A DNA stretch of 60,457 nt from an uncultured Clostridia bacterium (GCA_945918795.1 CAMEIT010000006.1:1-60457), one strand, 5' to 3'; shown: positions 33,141 to 42,525, counted from the stretch's first letter. A program made the numbers and translations. Notes: generated from the letters alone by a model not told the origin.

Positions 33141-33929
33141 TCAAGCACTGTTGCGCATTCTCAATCTGTCTGCAATCAAGGCAATGAACTCGCCGTTTGT
33201 AGGTCTGTCGTTTGCCTTGTAAATATCTATTCCGAATACCTCGTTCATATTCTGAATTCTTCCTCGATTCCACGCAACGTCTATTGCGTGCCTTATCGCG
33301 CGCTCGACCTTGCTTGAGGTCGTACCGAATTTCTCGGCTATTCCCGGATAAAGCTCTTTTGTTATCTTGTTGACTATGCTTATATCCTCAATTGACATCT
33401 TTACCGCTTCCCTCAGATAAGGATAGCCTTTTATGTGTGCCGGAATACCTATTGTCAAAAAGATAGATGTAATCTTTTCGTCCAATGTGGTAGCAGGCGC
33501 AGAAGCCGTCACTTGCGGAACGGCATAAGTAACAGTAGCTCCGTTTGTAAGCATACCCGCACTGACTTCTTTTATTCTTCTCACCAGCAGAGAAACATCA
33601 ATAGGCATACTCGCAAAATACACCGCCCCCAATGCAAATGCGTGCTTAACCATAAATTCATTCTGTACTGCCGAAACACATATTACTCTCGGCTTGCAGT
33701 CGGATATTTTGGATATTCCTTCCAATACGCCCAATCCGTCTATTACCGGCAGTATCATATTAAGTATGACTACGTCGGGCTTTACTTTTGCTATTGCATC
33801 CAGCGCCTCCTGACCGTTTGAAGCTGTGCCGGCAAGCTCTATTTCATCATGTTCGGCAGCATAATCTGCGATATGTTTTGTCCATTTCATATTGTTGTCT
33901 GCAACTAAAATCTTGATTCTTTGCCCCAT
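33141..33929 (-). CDS. spo0A: Spo0A-type sporulation regulator with a degenerate receiver
   Basis: The 262-residue protein aligns with Spo0A along its whole length. The C-terminal DNA-binding domain (about 148-262) is well kept: GIPAHIKGYPYLREA, LYPGIAEKF and VERAIRHAIDVAWNRG. The receiver (1-125) is not. The phospho-acceptor Asp is Asn57 (VVILNMILP), the acidic pair is Asp11-Asn12, and the conserved Lys is Met108 (ASMPID); Ser86 is retained. Phosphorylation as in other Spo0A proteins is therefore unlikely. AGGAGG precedes the ATG. The usual neighbour spoIVB is absent. It may be a paralogue or a lineage-specific, phosphorylation-independent form. Confidence 0.92.
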   Translation of the reverse strand: MGQRIKILVADNNMKWTKHIADYAAEHDEIELAGTASNGQEALDAIAKVKPDVVILNMILPVIDGLGVLEGISKISDCKPRVICVSAVQNEFMVKHAFALGAVYFASMPIDVSLLVRRIKEVSAGMLTNGATVTYAVPQVTASAPATTLDEKITSIFLTIGIPAHIKGYPYLREAVKMSIEDISIVNKITKELYPGIAEKFGTTSSKVERAIRHAIDVAWNRGRIQNMNEVFGIDIYKANDRPTNGEFIALIADRLRMRNSA

Positions 33930-33986
33930 AATACATTCCTCCTGAAAAATATTTGTTTATGCTGGATTTATTTTTAATGTAGCTAT

Positions 33987-34015
33987 ATATTAACATATTG
34001 TGATATTTTTTTCAA
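33987..34015 (-). promoter_or_regulatory. spo0A promoter
   Basis: On the minus strand TTGAAA (34010-34015), a 17-nt spacer, TAATAT (33987-33992) with an extended -10 TG. It looks like a SigA-type promoter; I do not see a SigH-type promoter or 0A boxes beside it. The rest of the gap 34016-34230 is very A/T-rich and has nothing I recognise. Confidence 0.6.
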
Positions 34016-34230
34016 GCGTTTTTTTAATATAATATCATCTCATTTTGTCGTTATTTATTGTATTCTAATGTTTATATCCGTAAAAATCAATATTCGTCAA
34101 AATTTAAAAATCTTTTTGCATAATGTACCGTTTCCAGCAAAATTATCTGATTTCTTTAAAATTTTTAAAAAAAACGAGTGCCGAATCGCTCCTTTGGAAT
34201 CACCGTTTGCTCATATTTTGAATATTTTTG

Positions 34231-34259
34231 TTGACAAACTGCGAAATAAGATGTATTAT
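34231..34259 (+). promoter_or_regulatory. Promoter of the ttcA-like / trmL / radical SAM genes
   Basis: TTGACA (34231-34236), a 17-nt spacer, TATTAT (34254-34259). Confidence 0.7.
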
Positions 34260-34293
34260 ACCTATAAAATGTATATGATAGGGAAACCAGGCA

Positions 34294-35001
34294 ATGAAGA
34301 AATTATTGGGATGTATCAGACGCGCAGACGAAGATTTCGGACTCATCAAGGACGGCGACAGAATTGCAGTCGGTGTGTCCGGCGGCAAGGACAGCATAGC
34401 GCTTCTGTACGCTTTAAGGCTTTATAAGTACTTTTCGAAAACGAAATATGATATAATAGGCATAACGCTCGATATGGGGCTTTTTCATCCGGATACAGAC
34501 GAAATACAGAAATTCTGCTCTGCAAATGATATAGAATATAAGGTAGTTCCTACAAAAATAGGCAACATTGTTTTTGAAGCACGCAAGGAAAGCAACCCGT
34601 GTGCTCTTTGTTCCAACCTTAAGCGCGGCGCACTGCACAATGCCGCAATCGAAGAAAACTGCAACAAGGTTGCTCTCGGGCATCATTTTGACGATGTGCT
34701 TGAAACGCTTATGATGAGCTTGTTGTACGAAGGTAGATTCAATACGTTCTCTCCCCTTACATATATGGAAAGAAAAAACATATATGTAATAAGACCAATG
34801 GTGTACGCAAGCGAAATGGAAATAATAGGTGTTGCAAAACGTCACAATCTGCCCGTGTTTAAGAGCGGATGCCCTGCTGACGGCACGACAAAGCGCGAGG
34901 AAATGAAAGAGGCTGTCAGAGTCATAGTCAAGAAATATCCGGATTTCAAAGAAAGAGTTCTCACGGCGCTCAAGAACAAAGAGACCCAAAAGCTTTGGTA
35001 A
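34294..35001 (+). CDS. TtcA-like tRNA 2-thiolation ATPase
   Basis: The 235-residue PP-loop ATPase has SGGKDS at residues 29-34 and the pair NPCALCSNLKRGAL plus a further Cys in SGCPADG, which fit the sulfur- or Fe-S-binding cysteines of the TtcA/TtuA group. It probably adenylates and thiolates a tRNA base. Whether the target is C32 (TtcA) or another position cannot be decided. The downstream tRNA methyltransferase trmL makes a tRNA-modification cluster. Confidence 0.83.
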   Translation: MKKLLGCIRRADEDFGLIKDGDRIAVGVSGGKDSIALLYALRLYKYFSKTKYDIIGITLDMGLFHPDTDEIQKFCSANDIEYKVVPTKIGNIVFEARKESNPCALCSNLKRGALHNAAIEENCNKVALGHHFDDVLETLMMSLLYEGRFNTFSPLTYMERKNIYVIRPMVYASEMEIIGVAKRHNLPVFKSGCPADGTTKREEMKEAVRVIVKKYPDFKERVLTALKNKETQKLW

Positions 35002-35029
35002 AATCAATTCACGACAAACGGAGACTTTT

Positions 35030-35524
35030 ATGATAAATATAGTATTAATAGAACCTGAAATACCGCAAAACACGGGTAATATTGCACGTACCTGTGCCGC
35101 ATTGGGTGCAACGCTACATCTTGTGGAGCCGCTCGGCTTCAGCATAGACGAAAAAAGCGTCAAAAGAGCAGGGCTTGACTATTGGAGCATGGTTTCGATT
35201 TACACATACCCGTCATCAAATGATTTTTTTGATCGGCATGACCCGAAAAAAATGTATTACTGCTCCACAAAAGCTCAAAAAAACTACTGCGATATAGATT
35301 ATTCCGCAATAGACGGCGACATATGGCTCGTGTTCGGCAAAGAAACAAAGGGGCTTGACGAAAACCTCTTGCACGACAATTACGAACGTTGCATAAGAAT
35401 CCCCATGATAAACGGAGCTCGTTCGCTGAATCTGTCAAATGCCGTTGCAATAATTGCATATGACGTTGCAAGACAGCTTGACTTTTGCGGGCTTGAAAAA
35501 AACGGCCACCTGACGAAATTCTGA
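35030..35524 (+). CDS. trmL: tRNA (cytidine(34)-2'-O)-methyltransferase TrmL
   Basis: The 164-residue minimal SPOUT enzyme has the motifs IEPEIPQNTGNIARTCAA (about 7-24), FGKETKGL and ARSLNLSNAVAI. TrmL methylates the wobble ribose of certain leucine tRNAs. The ribosome site GGAG precedes the ATG. One base separates its stop from the next gene. Confidence 0.92.
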   Translation: MINIVLIEPEIPQNTGNIARTCAALGATLHLVEPLGFSIDEKSVKRAGLDYWSMVSIYTYPSSNDFFDRHDPKKMYYCSTKAQKNYCDIDYSAIDGDIWLVFGKETKGLDENLLHDNYERCIRIPMINGARSLNLSNAVAIIAYDVARQLDFCGLEKNGHLTKF

Positions 35525-35525
35525 T

Positions 35526-36482
35526 ATGGAAGCTTTATTCGGCGCAAAGCGTTACAGAACGTTTGATTATGAAATGAAGCGGATATTCGGCTCAAAAGTG
35601 ATAAAGCTTTCGGTCGATGCGGGAATGGGCTGTCCTAACAGAAAAAACGGAGTCGGTTGTATATTCTGCACGGAAACAGGCAGCGGAGAATTTGCAGGCA
35701 ATCCAGAACTGAAAGGGCTATCCGTCAAAGAACAGCTTGAATATCAAAGGCAAATGCTTTCGGGCAAATGGAAGTCGGATAAATATATTGCATATTTCCA
35801 AAGCTACACAAACACGTATGCGCCGGTTGATATTCTGAAGCAAAAATATGACGAGGCACTTTCCGCAGGAGTTCTCGGCTTGGCAATAGCAACAAGACCC
35901 GATTGCCTCGGTGATGACGTGCTTGACCTTTTGGAAAGCTATGAATGCCCACTGTGGCTCGAGCTCGGACTGCAAACAATAACGTGCCACAAGCAAATCA
36001 ACCGCGGATATGATAATGATGTTTTCACAAAGGCGGCAAAAGCTCTTTATGAAAGAAAAATACCGTTTTCGGCACATATAATTTTCGGACTTCCGTGGGA
36101 GACTCCAGAGCAAACGCTCGATACGGTGCGTTTTGCGGTTCAAAACGGAGTATTTGCGCTCAAGCTGCATATGTTGTATATAGATAAGACAGCACCGCTT
36201 GCAAAAATTTATGAAACTGATAAATTCCATATGCTTACAATGGACGAATACGTTGACGCTGTAACCGAGGCACTTGCCATTATTCCTCCGGATATTGCAA
36301 TACACAGAATTACAGGCGACGGCAAAAAGTCAAATCTTATCGAACCGCAATGGACTAAAAACAAAAGACTTGTTCTGAATGAAATAGACAAGGTCATGAT
36401 TAAAAAAAATTATATACAAGGCTGCAAATCAGATAATAATACAATAAAATCGCGGCAGGTAATGTATATTAACAAGCAATAA
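35526..36482 (+). CDS. Radical SAM protein, TIGR01212/YtqA family
   Basis: The 318-residue protein has an Elp3-like radical SAM core. The cluster Cys residues occur in GCPNRKNGVGCIFC (C-x8-C-x2-C), and the later LELGLQTI and FGLPWETPEQT segments are typical of the YtqA family. The reaction is not established for the family; a tRNA role is possible. It directly follows trmL and is likely co-translated with it. Confidence 0.87.
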   Translation: MEALFGAKRYRTFDYEMKRIFGSKVIKLSVDAGMGCPNRKNGVGCIFCTETGSGEFAGNPELKGLSVKEQLEYQRQMLSGKWKSDKYIAYFQSYTNTYAPVDILKQKYDEALSAGVLGLAIATRPDCLGDDVLDLLESYECPLWLELGLQTITCHKQINRGYDNDVFTKAAKALYERKIPFSAHIIFGLPWETPEQTLDTVRFAVQNGVFALKLHMLYIDKTAPLAKIYETDKFHMLTMDEYVDAVTEALAIIPPDIAIHRITGDGKKSNLIEPQWTKNKRLVLNEIDKVMIKKNYIQGCKSDNNTIKSRQVMYINKQ

Positions 36483-36538
36483 CGTCAAGAATAGTAGTGT
36501 CGGAAACGATAATACAAAAGAAAGGAAATGTAATTACA

Positions 36539-38065
36539 ATGCGAGTTGTAACACCTGAAGAAATGAACGCGGCAGACGCCGTTATGTCACAAAAATACAT
36601 GATGCCGACATCTCTGCTTATGGAAAACGCAGGAGCAGCAGTCGCTACATATTTGTCCGAAAATTACAGCAAAAGCACAAAAATGCTTTTTATAACGGGT
36701 TCGGGCAACAACGGCGGCGACGGTTGGGCGGCTGCAAGGATTCTTTATGCAAAAGGTTACAGTGTGAACGTACTTTCGCTGTGCCCCGAATCAAAAATGC
36801 GCGAGCTTACACTTGCCAATTTCAAAATTGCCCGTCAGTTCGGAATAAACTATTCTGTTGACGTCACTTTGTCCGAGCTTGAAGAGAAAATTTCCGAGTG
36901 CAGTGTGATTGTTGACGCAATACTCGGCACGGGAATTTCGGGAGAAGTAAACAGCCGTACACAAAGCGTAATCAAGCTTATAAATTCATCGGGCAAAAAT
37001 GTAGTTTCAATCGACGTGCCGTCCGGTGTGAATGCCCAAAGCGGTCAAATATGCGGTGCCGCCGTAAAGGCAGATGCACTCATTGTTTTAGGAACGGTAA
37101 AGCAGGGACTTTTGTTTTGTCCCGCAAAATATTGCTATGCAAAAATGATAGTCGACAGCATATCGATACCGCAAACAGTTTACGATGAGACATCCGATTT
37201 CAAGGCAGTATACAGTCAAAAAGAAATTTCGTCCATGCTTTATGTGCGTGATCCTGCCTCCCACAAGGGTTCCTACGGCAAGCTCGGCATAATCGCAGGC
37301 TCAACGGGAATGACGGGTGCCGCGTGTATGTGTGCCGATGCCGCTTTGAGAGCCGGCACGGGAATAATTCAGCTTGCAGTACCGCAAAGACTGAATGCGA
37401 TATTCGAGGTAAAGCTTACAGAGCAAATGACTGTTCCGATGCCGGACAACAATTTCGGTGCGCTCATAAGCAGTAAGGAGCTTATTGACTTTTCCGATAA
37501 CAAAACGGCTCTCGTAATAGGTCCCGGACTCGGCAGTGCTTCGCACGCAAGCGCGTTTATACCGGAGATACTGAATGTTTATGATAATTCCGTCGTAATC
37601 GATGCCGACGGAATCAATTCAATAGTTTCAAATCCCGATATACTCAAAAAGGGCAACTGTATCATAACGCCTCACATAGGCGAAATGGCAAGGCTCACAG
37701 GCAAAACGCCCGAGGAAGTATCCCGCAATCAGACACAGATTGCCGCCGAATTTGCAAAGAAATACAACGTTGTCGTCGTTTTGAAGAATTACGTAACTGT
37801 AATAGCCTCACCCGACGGCAAGATCGTATTCAACACAACGGGCAACTGCGGTATGGCAACGGGAGGAAGCGGTGATGTGCTTTCCGGTGTAATAGGAGGA
37901 CTTTGTGCCCAAGGCTACGGGCGCTTTGAAGCGGCTGTAATAGGCACATTCATAAACGGATTTGCCGCCGATATTGCGGTGCAAAAAACGGGTACAGTCT
38001 CACTTGCACCTACCGATACGATTTCTGCCCTTAAGGACGCATTTTTACGTTTATATTCCGAATAA
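36539..38065 (+). CDS. nnr: Bifunctional NAD(P)H-hydrate epimerase / dehydratase
   Basis: The 508-residue fusion repairs damaged NAD(P)H hydrates. The N-terminal epimerase (about 1-210) has GSGNNGGDGWAAARIL and IVDAILGTGISGEV. The C-terminal ADP-dependent dehydratase (about 220-508) has HKGSYGKLGIIAGSTGMTGAA, VIGPGLG and NTTGNCGMATGGSGDVLSG. The start at 36539 is preferred over a GTG at 36497, though the ribosome site is 12 nt away. In many Clostridia nnr lies near alr and mazEF; here mazEF follows directly and alr is missing. Confidence 0.93.
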   Translation: MRVVTPEEMNAADAVMSQKYMMPTSLLMENAGAAVATYLSENYSKSTKMLFITGSGNNGGDGWAAARILYAKGYSVNVLSLCPESKMRELTLANFKIARQFGINYSVDVTLSELEEKISECSVIVDAILGTGISGEVNSRTQSVIKLINSSGKNVVSIDVPSGVNAQSGQICGAAVKADALIVLGTVKQGLLFCPAKYCYAKMIVDSISIPQTVYDETSDFKAVYSQKEISSMLYVRDPASHKGSYGKLGIIAGSTGMTGAACMCADAALRAGTGIIQLAVPQRLNAIFEVKLTEQMTVPMPDNNFGALISSKELIDFSDNKTALVIGPGLGSASHASAFIPEILNVYDNSVVIDADGINSIVSNPDILKKGNCIITPHIGEMARLTGKTPEEVSRNQTQIAAEFAKKYNVVVVLKNYVTVIASPDGKIVFNTTGNCGMATGGSGDVLSGVIGGLCAQGYGRFEAAVIGTFINGFAADIAVQKTGTVSLAPTDTISALKDAFLRLYSE

Positions 38066-38112
38066 AGCTTCATTGACGACATCGCCTTAAGTAACACATA
38101 CCCGAGCTCATA

Positions 38113-38142
38113 AATAAAGTGTATAAGACACATTACTTTATT
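38113..38142 (+). promoter_or_regulatory. Inverted repeat upstream of mazE, likely operator
   Basis: AATAAAGTGT and ACAC-att-ACTTTATT form an interrupted 12-bp inverted repeat immediately before the ribosome site of mazE. Antitoxins of this class bind such palindromes to repress their own operon; here that is inference. Confidence 0.5.
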
Positions 38143-38157
38143 CGGGAGGTGATATTC

Positions 38158-38514
38158 GTGTCAAAAGTCGTCAAAGAAAATCTTTCGGAATCTCACAGCA
38201 TCAGAAAACAGATCGATGAAATAATTGCACTGGAAAAAATCAACAAAAACGAATTCATACGCCGTGTGATGGATTTTTATGTAAAAAATAAAGTTCTACT
38301 TATATCCGAAGATAAAATTTCCGAAGGATATAAGGAAATGGGAGATATAAATCTGTCACTCGCGGAGGAAAGCTTATCCTGTGACAGTGAATGTGTGCAA
38401 AAATATGAAAGGTATCTCCTGTCATCGGATATAAATTACAAGAAAGGAGCTGACTTACCGTTTGCAGAGCACAAACAGTACAGTGAAAAATACAGGCATG
38501 ATCAGGCGTGGTGA
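38158..38514 (+). CDS. mazE: MazE/EndoAI-type antitoxin
   Basis: The 118-residue protein has an N-terminal ribbon-helix-helix type segment ([20 protein letters not shown]; helix-rich) and the EndoAI-like toxin-binding region [17 protein letters not shown] further 30 residues follow. It should neutralise the MazF toxin encoded next. A GTG start at 38158 is clear from GGGAGGTGAT just upstream. It overlaps the toxin gene by 17 nt, as usual for such pairs. The C-terminal tail (about 90-118) is longer than in Bacillus EndoAI. Confidence 0.82.
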   Translation: MSKVVKENLSESHSIRKQIDEIIALEKINKNEFIRRVMDFYVKNKVLLISEDKISEGYKEMGDINLSLAEESLSCDSECVQKYERYLLSSDINYKKGADLPFAEHKQYSEKYRHDQAW

Positions 38515-38842
38515 AATATATTATGCGGATTTAAGCCCCGTTGTCGGCTCGGAGCAGGGTGGATTGCGTCCGGTTCTTGTGGTGCAAAACGATGTCGGAA
38601 ATAAATACAGTCCGACAGTAATTGTATCCGCCATAACCTCACAAATCAACAAAGCAAAGCTTCCTACTCACATAGAGCTTCCCGCTTCAAATTACGGGCT
38701 TAATAAGGACTCTGTCGTATTATTGGAACAGCTGAGAACAATAGACAAAAGAAGGCTTCAGGATCTGATAGGATACGTTGAGCCGGAATGTATGGATAAA
38801 ATAAACAATGCAATGTCAATAAGCCTCGGACTCGGGAATTGA
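38498..38842 (+). CDS. mazF: MazF/EndoA mRNA interferase toxin
   Basis: The 114-residue toxin has the full MazF pattern: [49 protein letters not shown] and [15 protein letters not shown]. It cleaves mRNA at short sequences. The start at 38498 matches the family N-terminus. A TTG at 38462 has a better ribosome site (AGGAG, 12 nt) and would add 12 residues, so the true start is uncertain. Confidence 0.93.
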   Translation: MIRRGEIYYADLSPVVGSEQGGLRPVLVVQNDVGNKYSPTVIVSAITSQINKAKLPTHIELPASNYGLNKDSVVLLEQLRTIDKRRLQDLIGYVEPECMDKINNAMSISLGLGN

Positions 38843-38866
38843 CATACAAATTCACAAAAACATCGT

Positions 38867-38941
38867 CGGCGTGCCCCGGTTGCACGCCGATTGTCGTTGA
38901 GTGAGCGAAATTTTATGCCGTCTATGCCGAAATATTTCGGC
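38867..38941. repeat. Two inverted repeats after mazF
   Basis: TCGGCGTGC-N7-GCACGCCGA (about 38868-38892) and the palindrome GCCGAAATATTTCGGC (38926-38941). The first may help end the mazEF transcript, though no T-run follows on the plus strand. Confidence 0.4.
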
Positions 38942-38968
38942 AAAACCCGCAATACCGTAAAATTTTAC

Positions 38969-38997
38969 TTGACAAAACCGACATTTTCTTATATAAT
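38969..38997 (+). promoter_or_regulatory. Consensus promoter of valS
   Basis: TTGACA (38969-38974), 17 nt, TATAAT (38992-38997); both boxes are perfect. It drives the T-box leader. Confidence 0.88.
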
Positions 38998-39003
38998 AAA
39001 TGC

Positions 39004-39219
39004 GACATGAGGGGTAGCATACAATGCCTGTCAGAGAGAGCAATATAAAAGGTGCGAATTGCTTTAAGGGTCAACATTGAATGCGAGTTGCTTGTCTTTG
39101 ACGGATTTTGCCCCGGTTAACCGCGTTATAGGTTGTATGAGAGCCGCTTTTCAAGCGGAATTAAGGTGGTAACGCGGAGTGTTCTTCGTCCTTTGTTCGG
39201 ACGAAGATTTTTTATTTTT
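39004..39219 (+). ncRNA. T-box leader of valS
   Basis: The T-box core AAGGTGGTAACGCGG (39163-39177) precedes a terminator with stem CTTCGTCC/GGACGAAG (39184-39206) and a T-rich tail. The core can alternatively form the antiterminator by pairing with the left arm of the terminator. Upstream sequence forms the stem I domain. I could not place the specifier codon with confidence, but a valine codon is expected. Uncharged tRNA-Val would stabilise the antiterminator and turn valS on. Confidence 0.92.
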
Positions 39220-39294
39220 CCGTGAAAACAACGCCGCCTGCCAAGTATGTACATAAATAATTAAAATCAAAATATTTCAACGGAGGCTACCGAT

Positions 39295-41955
39295 ATGGAA
39301 ACTATGGATAAAGTATATGATCCTAAAAAAACCGAAGCCCGCATCTATCAGAAATGGGTAGACGACGGTTGCTTCACAGCACATATTGACAAATCTAAAA
39401 AACCGTGTACAATAGTCATACCGCCGCCGAATATTACAGGACAGCTCCATATGGGTCATGCGCTTGACAACACATTGCAGGATATTCTCGCGCGTTACAA
39501 GCGTATGCAGGGATATTCAATGCTGTGGTTGCCCGGCACGGATCATGCAAGCATTGCAACAGAAGTAAAAATAGTTGATATGCTCGCAAAGGAGGGCGTT
39601 ACAAAATATGACCTCGGCAGAGAAAAATTCCTCGAAAGAGCTTGGGAATGGAAAAACGAATACGGCGGAAAAATCACAAAACAGCTCCGTATGCTCGGTT
39701 CGTCGCTTGACTGGACAAGAGAACGCTTTACAATGGACGAGGGCTGCAGCAAGGCAGTAAAGCACGTATTTGTTTCGCTGTACAATAAAGGACTCATTTA
39801 CCGCGGCGAAAGAATAACAAATTGGTGCTGTGAATGTAATACGGCGCTTTCCGACGCAGAGGTTGAATACCAGGAGGACCCGGGATTTTTCTGGCACATA
39901 AAATATCCCATTACAAACAGCGACGAATTTATCACAATAGCAACAACACGTCCCGAAACAATGCTCGGAGATACAGCGCTTGCCGTTAATCCGAATGACG
40001 AACGCTATAAAGACCTTGTAGGCAAAACGGTAATTCTTCCGCTCGTTAACAAAGAAATACCGATAATAGCCGATGAGTACGTTGACATGGAGTTCGGAAC
40101 AGGCGTCGTAAAAATCACACCTGCACACGACCCGAACGACTTTGAAGTAGGTCAGCGTCATTCACTGCCTATCATAAAGGTGCTCAACGATGACGGCACA
40201 ATGAACAACACCGCAGGCAAATACGCAGGCATGGACAGATACGAAGCTCGTAAAGCAATCGTTGAAGACCTCAAAAAAGAAGGTCTGCTCATAAAGGTTG
40301 AGCCTCATACGCATAACGTCGGTCATTGCTACCGTTGCCACAGCACTGTTGAACCTATGGTTTCAACACAGTGGTTCGTTAAAATGAAGCCTCTTGCCGA
40401 ACCTGCAATTCAGGCGGTAAAAAATAAAGAAACTGTTTTCATTCCCGAAAGATTCGACAAAATCTTTTTTAATTGGATGGAAAACATAAGAGATTGGTGC
40501 ATTTCCAGACAGCTCTGGTGGGGACACAGAATCCCTGCATGGTATTGCCGTGACTGCGGCGAAATAATCGTAAGCGAGGACGAACCAACCGAATGTCCGA
40601 AGTGCCACAGCAAGGCACTCAAGCAGGATGAAGACGTTCTCGATACGTGGTTCAGCTCGGCCCTTTGGCCTTTCTCAACGCTCGGATGGCCTGATAAAAC
40701 AGAGGACCTTGATTACTTCTTCCCTACGTTTGCACTCGTAACGGGATATGATATAATCTTTTTCTGGGTTGCGAGAATGATTTTCTCGTCAATAGAAAAT
40801 ATGGGGCAGGTTCCGTTCAAGTACGTACTTATTCACGGTCTTGTGCGCGATGACCAGGGACGCAAAATGAGTAAATCACTCGGAAACGGCGTCGATCCTA
40901 TCGAAGTAATAAACAATTTCGGTGCGGACGCTCTTCGTTTCAGCCTCGTTGCGGGAACAACACCCGGCAATGATATGCGTTATTACGACAGCAAAGTAAG
41001 AGCATACAGAGACTTTGCAAACAAAATATGGAATGCAAGCAGGTTTATTATTATGAATCTTGAAAATGCGCCGTTTGAAAAGCCCGACGAAAGCTCTTAT
41101 ACGCCCGATGACAAATGGATAATGAGCCGAATCAACGCGGTAACAGAAGAAGTCACTGCAAACATGGAAAAATTCGAGCTTGGTATTGCGGCATTGAAGC
41201 TGTACGACTTCATATGGACGGAATTCTGCGATTGGTATATCGAGCTTACGAAAATACGTCTTTATTCAGATGATATGAAGCAGAGAAAAACGGCTATTTA
41301 TACGCTCGTTTCAACTCTCACAAAGGCTTTGAAGCTTCTGCATCCGTTCATGCCGTTCATAACAGAGGAAATCTGGCAGCATCTCCCCCACGAAGGCGAC
41401 GATGTTACGGCAACGACAATAATGCTCACAAAGTGGCCCGAATATGACGAAAAGCTCAACGCACCCGAAAGCGAAGCTCAAATGAACGAGATAATGGATA
41501 TTATCCGTGCCGTAAGAAATTTAAGAGCCGATATGAACGTAAAGAATTCCAAAAAGCTTGACATGATAATATGCGATACGACAGGCAAATCAATCAGCAG
41601 GCTCGAGGACGGAAGAATATATATCGAGCGCTTTGCAAACACCGAGCACCTTACAATAACGGATTCAACAGACGGCATACCGTCAAATGCAAAGACAGTT
41701 CCGGCAGGCACGCTTACGCTTTACTTCCCGATAGAAGAGCTTGTTGACTTTGCGGCTGAGCTTGAACGGCTCAATGCCGAAAAGCAAACGGCACTCTCCG
41801 AGCTTGAGCGCGCACAGGGCAAGCTTGCAAATGAAAAATTTGTAAGTAAAGCTCCTGCGGCACTTGTTGAACAGGAAAAAGCAAAGGTTCAAAAATATTC
41901 CGATACTCTTGCTTCGATAGAACAGCAGATTGCATCAATAGAATCACTTATGTAA
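39295..41955 (+). CDS. valS: Valine-tRNA ligase
   Basis: The 886-residue class I synthetase has HMGH at 52-55 and KMSKS at 524-528. It has an editing domain between them (TTRPETMLGDTAL) and the C-terminal coiled coil (about 820-886) typical of bacterial ValRS. It charges tRNA-Val and edits Thr-tRNA-Val. GGAGG lies 8 nt before the ATG. Control is by the T-box leader, and a terminator follows at 41969. Confidence 0.97.
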   Translation: METMDKVYDPKKTEARIYQKWVDDGCFTAHIDKSKKPCTIVIPPPNITGQLHMGHALDNTLQDILARYKRMQGYSMLWLPGTDHASIATEVKIVDMLAKEGVTKYDLGREKFLERAWEWKNEYGGKITKQLRMLGSSLDWTRERFTMDEGCSKAVKHVFVSLYNKGLIYRGERITNWCCECNTALSDAEVEYQEDPGFFWHIKYPITNSDEFITIATTRPETMLGDTALAVNPNDERYKDLVGKTVILPLVNKEIPIIADEYVDMEFGTGVVKITPAHDPNDFEVGQRHSLPIIKVLNDDGTMNNTAGKYAGMDRYEARKAIVEDLKKEGLLIKVEPHTHNVGHCYRCHSTVEPMVSTQWFVKMKPLAEPAIQAVKNKETVFIPERFDKIFFNWMENIRDWCISRQLWWGHRIPAWYCRDCGEIIVSEDEPTECPKCHSKALKQDEDVLDTWFSSALWPFSTLGWPDKTEDLDYFFPTFALVTGYDIIFFWVARMIFSSIENMGQVPFKYVLIHGLVRDDQGRKMSKSLGNGVDPIEVINNFGADALRFSLVAGTTPGNDMRYYDSKVRAYRDFANKIWNASRFIIMNLENAPFEKPDESSYTPDDKWIMSRINAVTEEVTANMEKFELGIAALKLYDFIWTEFCDWYIELTKIRLYSDDMKQRKTAIYTLVSTLTKALKLLHPFMPFITEEIWQHLPHEGDDVTATTIMLTKWPEYDEKLNAPESEAQMNEIMDIIRAVRNLRADMNVKNSKKLDMIICDTTGKSISRLEDGRIYIERFANTEHLTITDSTDGIPSNAKTVPAGTLTLYFPIEELVDFAAELERLNAEKQTALSELERAQGKLANEKFVSKAPAALVEQEKAKVQKYSDTLASIEQQIASIESLM

Positions 41956-41968
41956 TTTTTCAAGGTAA

Positions 41969-42005
41969 AATCCGGCGTTGCATTTAATGTGAACGCCGGA
42001 TTATT
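41969..42005 (+). terminator. valS terminator
   Basis: AATCCGGCGTT pairs with AACGCCGGATT (41969-42002) and is followed by an A/T-rich tail. Confidence 0.75.
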
Positions 42006-42036
42006 ATATTCCGATAAAAAATCGGTTCTTTTTGTA

Positions 42037-42065
42037 TTGACATAAACCTTTTTATTTGCTAAAAT
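42037..42065 (+). promoter_or_regulatory. Promoter of the nuclease lipoprotein pair
   Basis: TTGACA (42037-42042), a 17-nt spacer, TAAAAT (42060-42065) with an extended -10 TG. Confidence 0.7.
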
Positions 42066-42117
42066 CTTATAAATCGGTTTTTTATTTTATTGTAAATTAA
42101 GGAGGAAAAATCCGAAT

Positions 42118-42525
42118 TTGAATATTATTGTATGTATCGATGATGACAACGGCATGATGTTCAATCGCCGCAGACAAAGCCGCGACAAAGCTATTATACA
42201 TGACATAATAAATACCGTGAGCAAAAACCGTCTTTTCATGGACAAATATTCCGCATCACTTTTTGCAGACTATGACGTTGAAGTAATTGCAGAACGTTCT
42301 TTTTTATCAAAAGCCGATGAATGTGATTACTGTTTTGTCGAAAACAAAAAGCTTCGCCCATATAAAGATAAAATCAATTCCGTTATCGTTTACAAATGGA
42401 ACCGCCAATATCCGTCTGATATGAAGCTTGATATTGAGCCGTCGGAAGGCAGAGTTCTCGTTTCAAGTGTCGAATTTGCCGGATATTCACATGAAAAAAT
42501 AACAAAGGAAGTATACAGCCGATGA
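42118..42525 (+). CDS. Conserved protein of unknown function, partner of a nuclease lipoprotein
   Basis: The 135-residue protein begins MNIIVCIDDDNGMMFNRRRQS (core DDDNGMMFNRRRQS) and ends in a region with AGYSHEKITKEVY. I recognise it only as a conserved clostridial protein, with no proven activity. Translation starts at a TTG with GGAGG 12 nt upstream. It has no signal peptide, yet its stop overlaps the start of an exported nuclease (ATGA), implying co-translation. Confidence 0.65.
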   Translation: MNIIVCIDDDNGMMFNRRRQSRDKAIIHDIINTVSKNRLFMDKYSASLFADYDVEVIAERSFLSKADECDYCFVENKKLRPYKDKINSVIVYKWNRQYPSDMKLDIEPSEGRVLVSSVEFAGYSHEKITKEVYSR

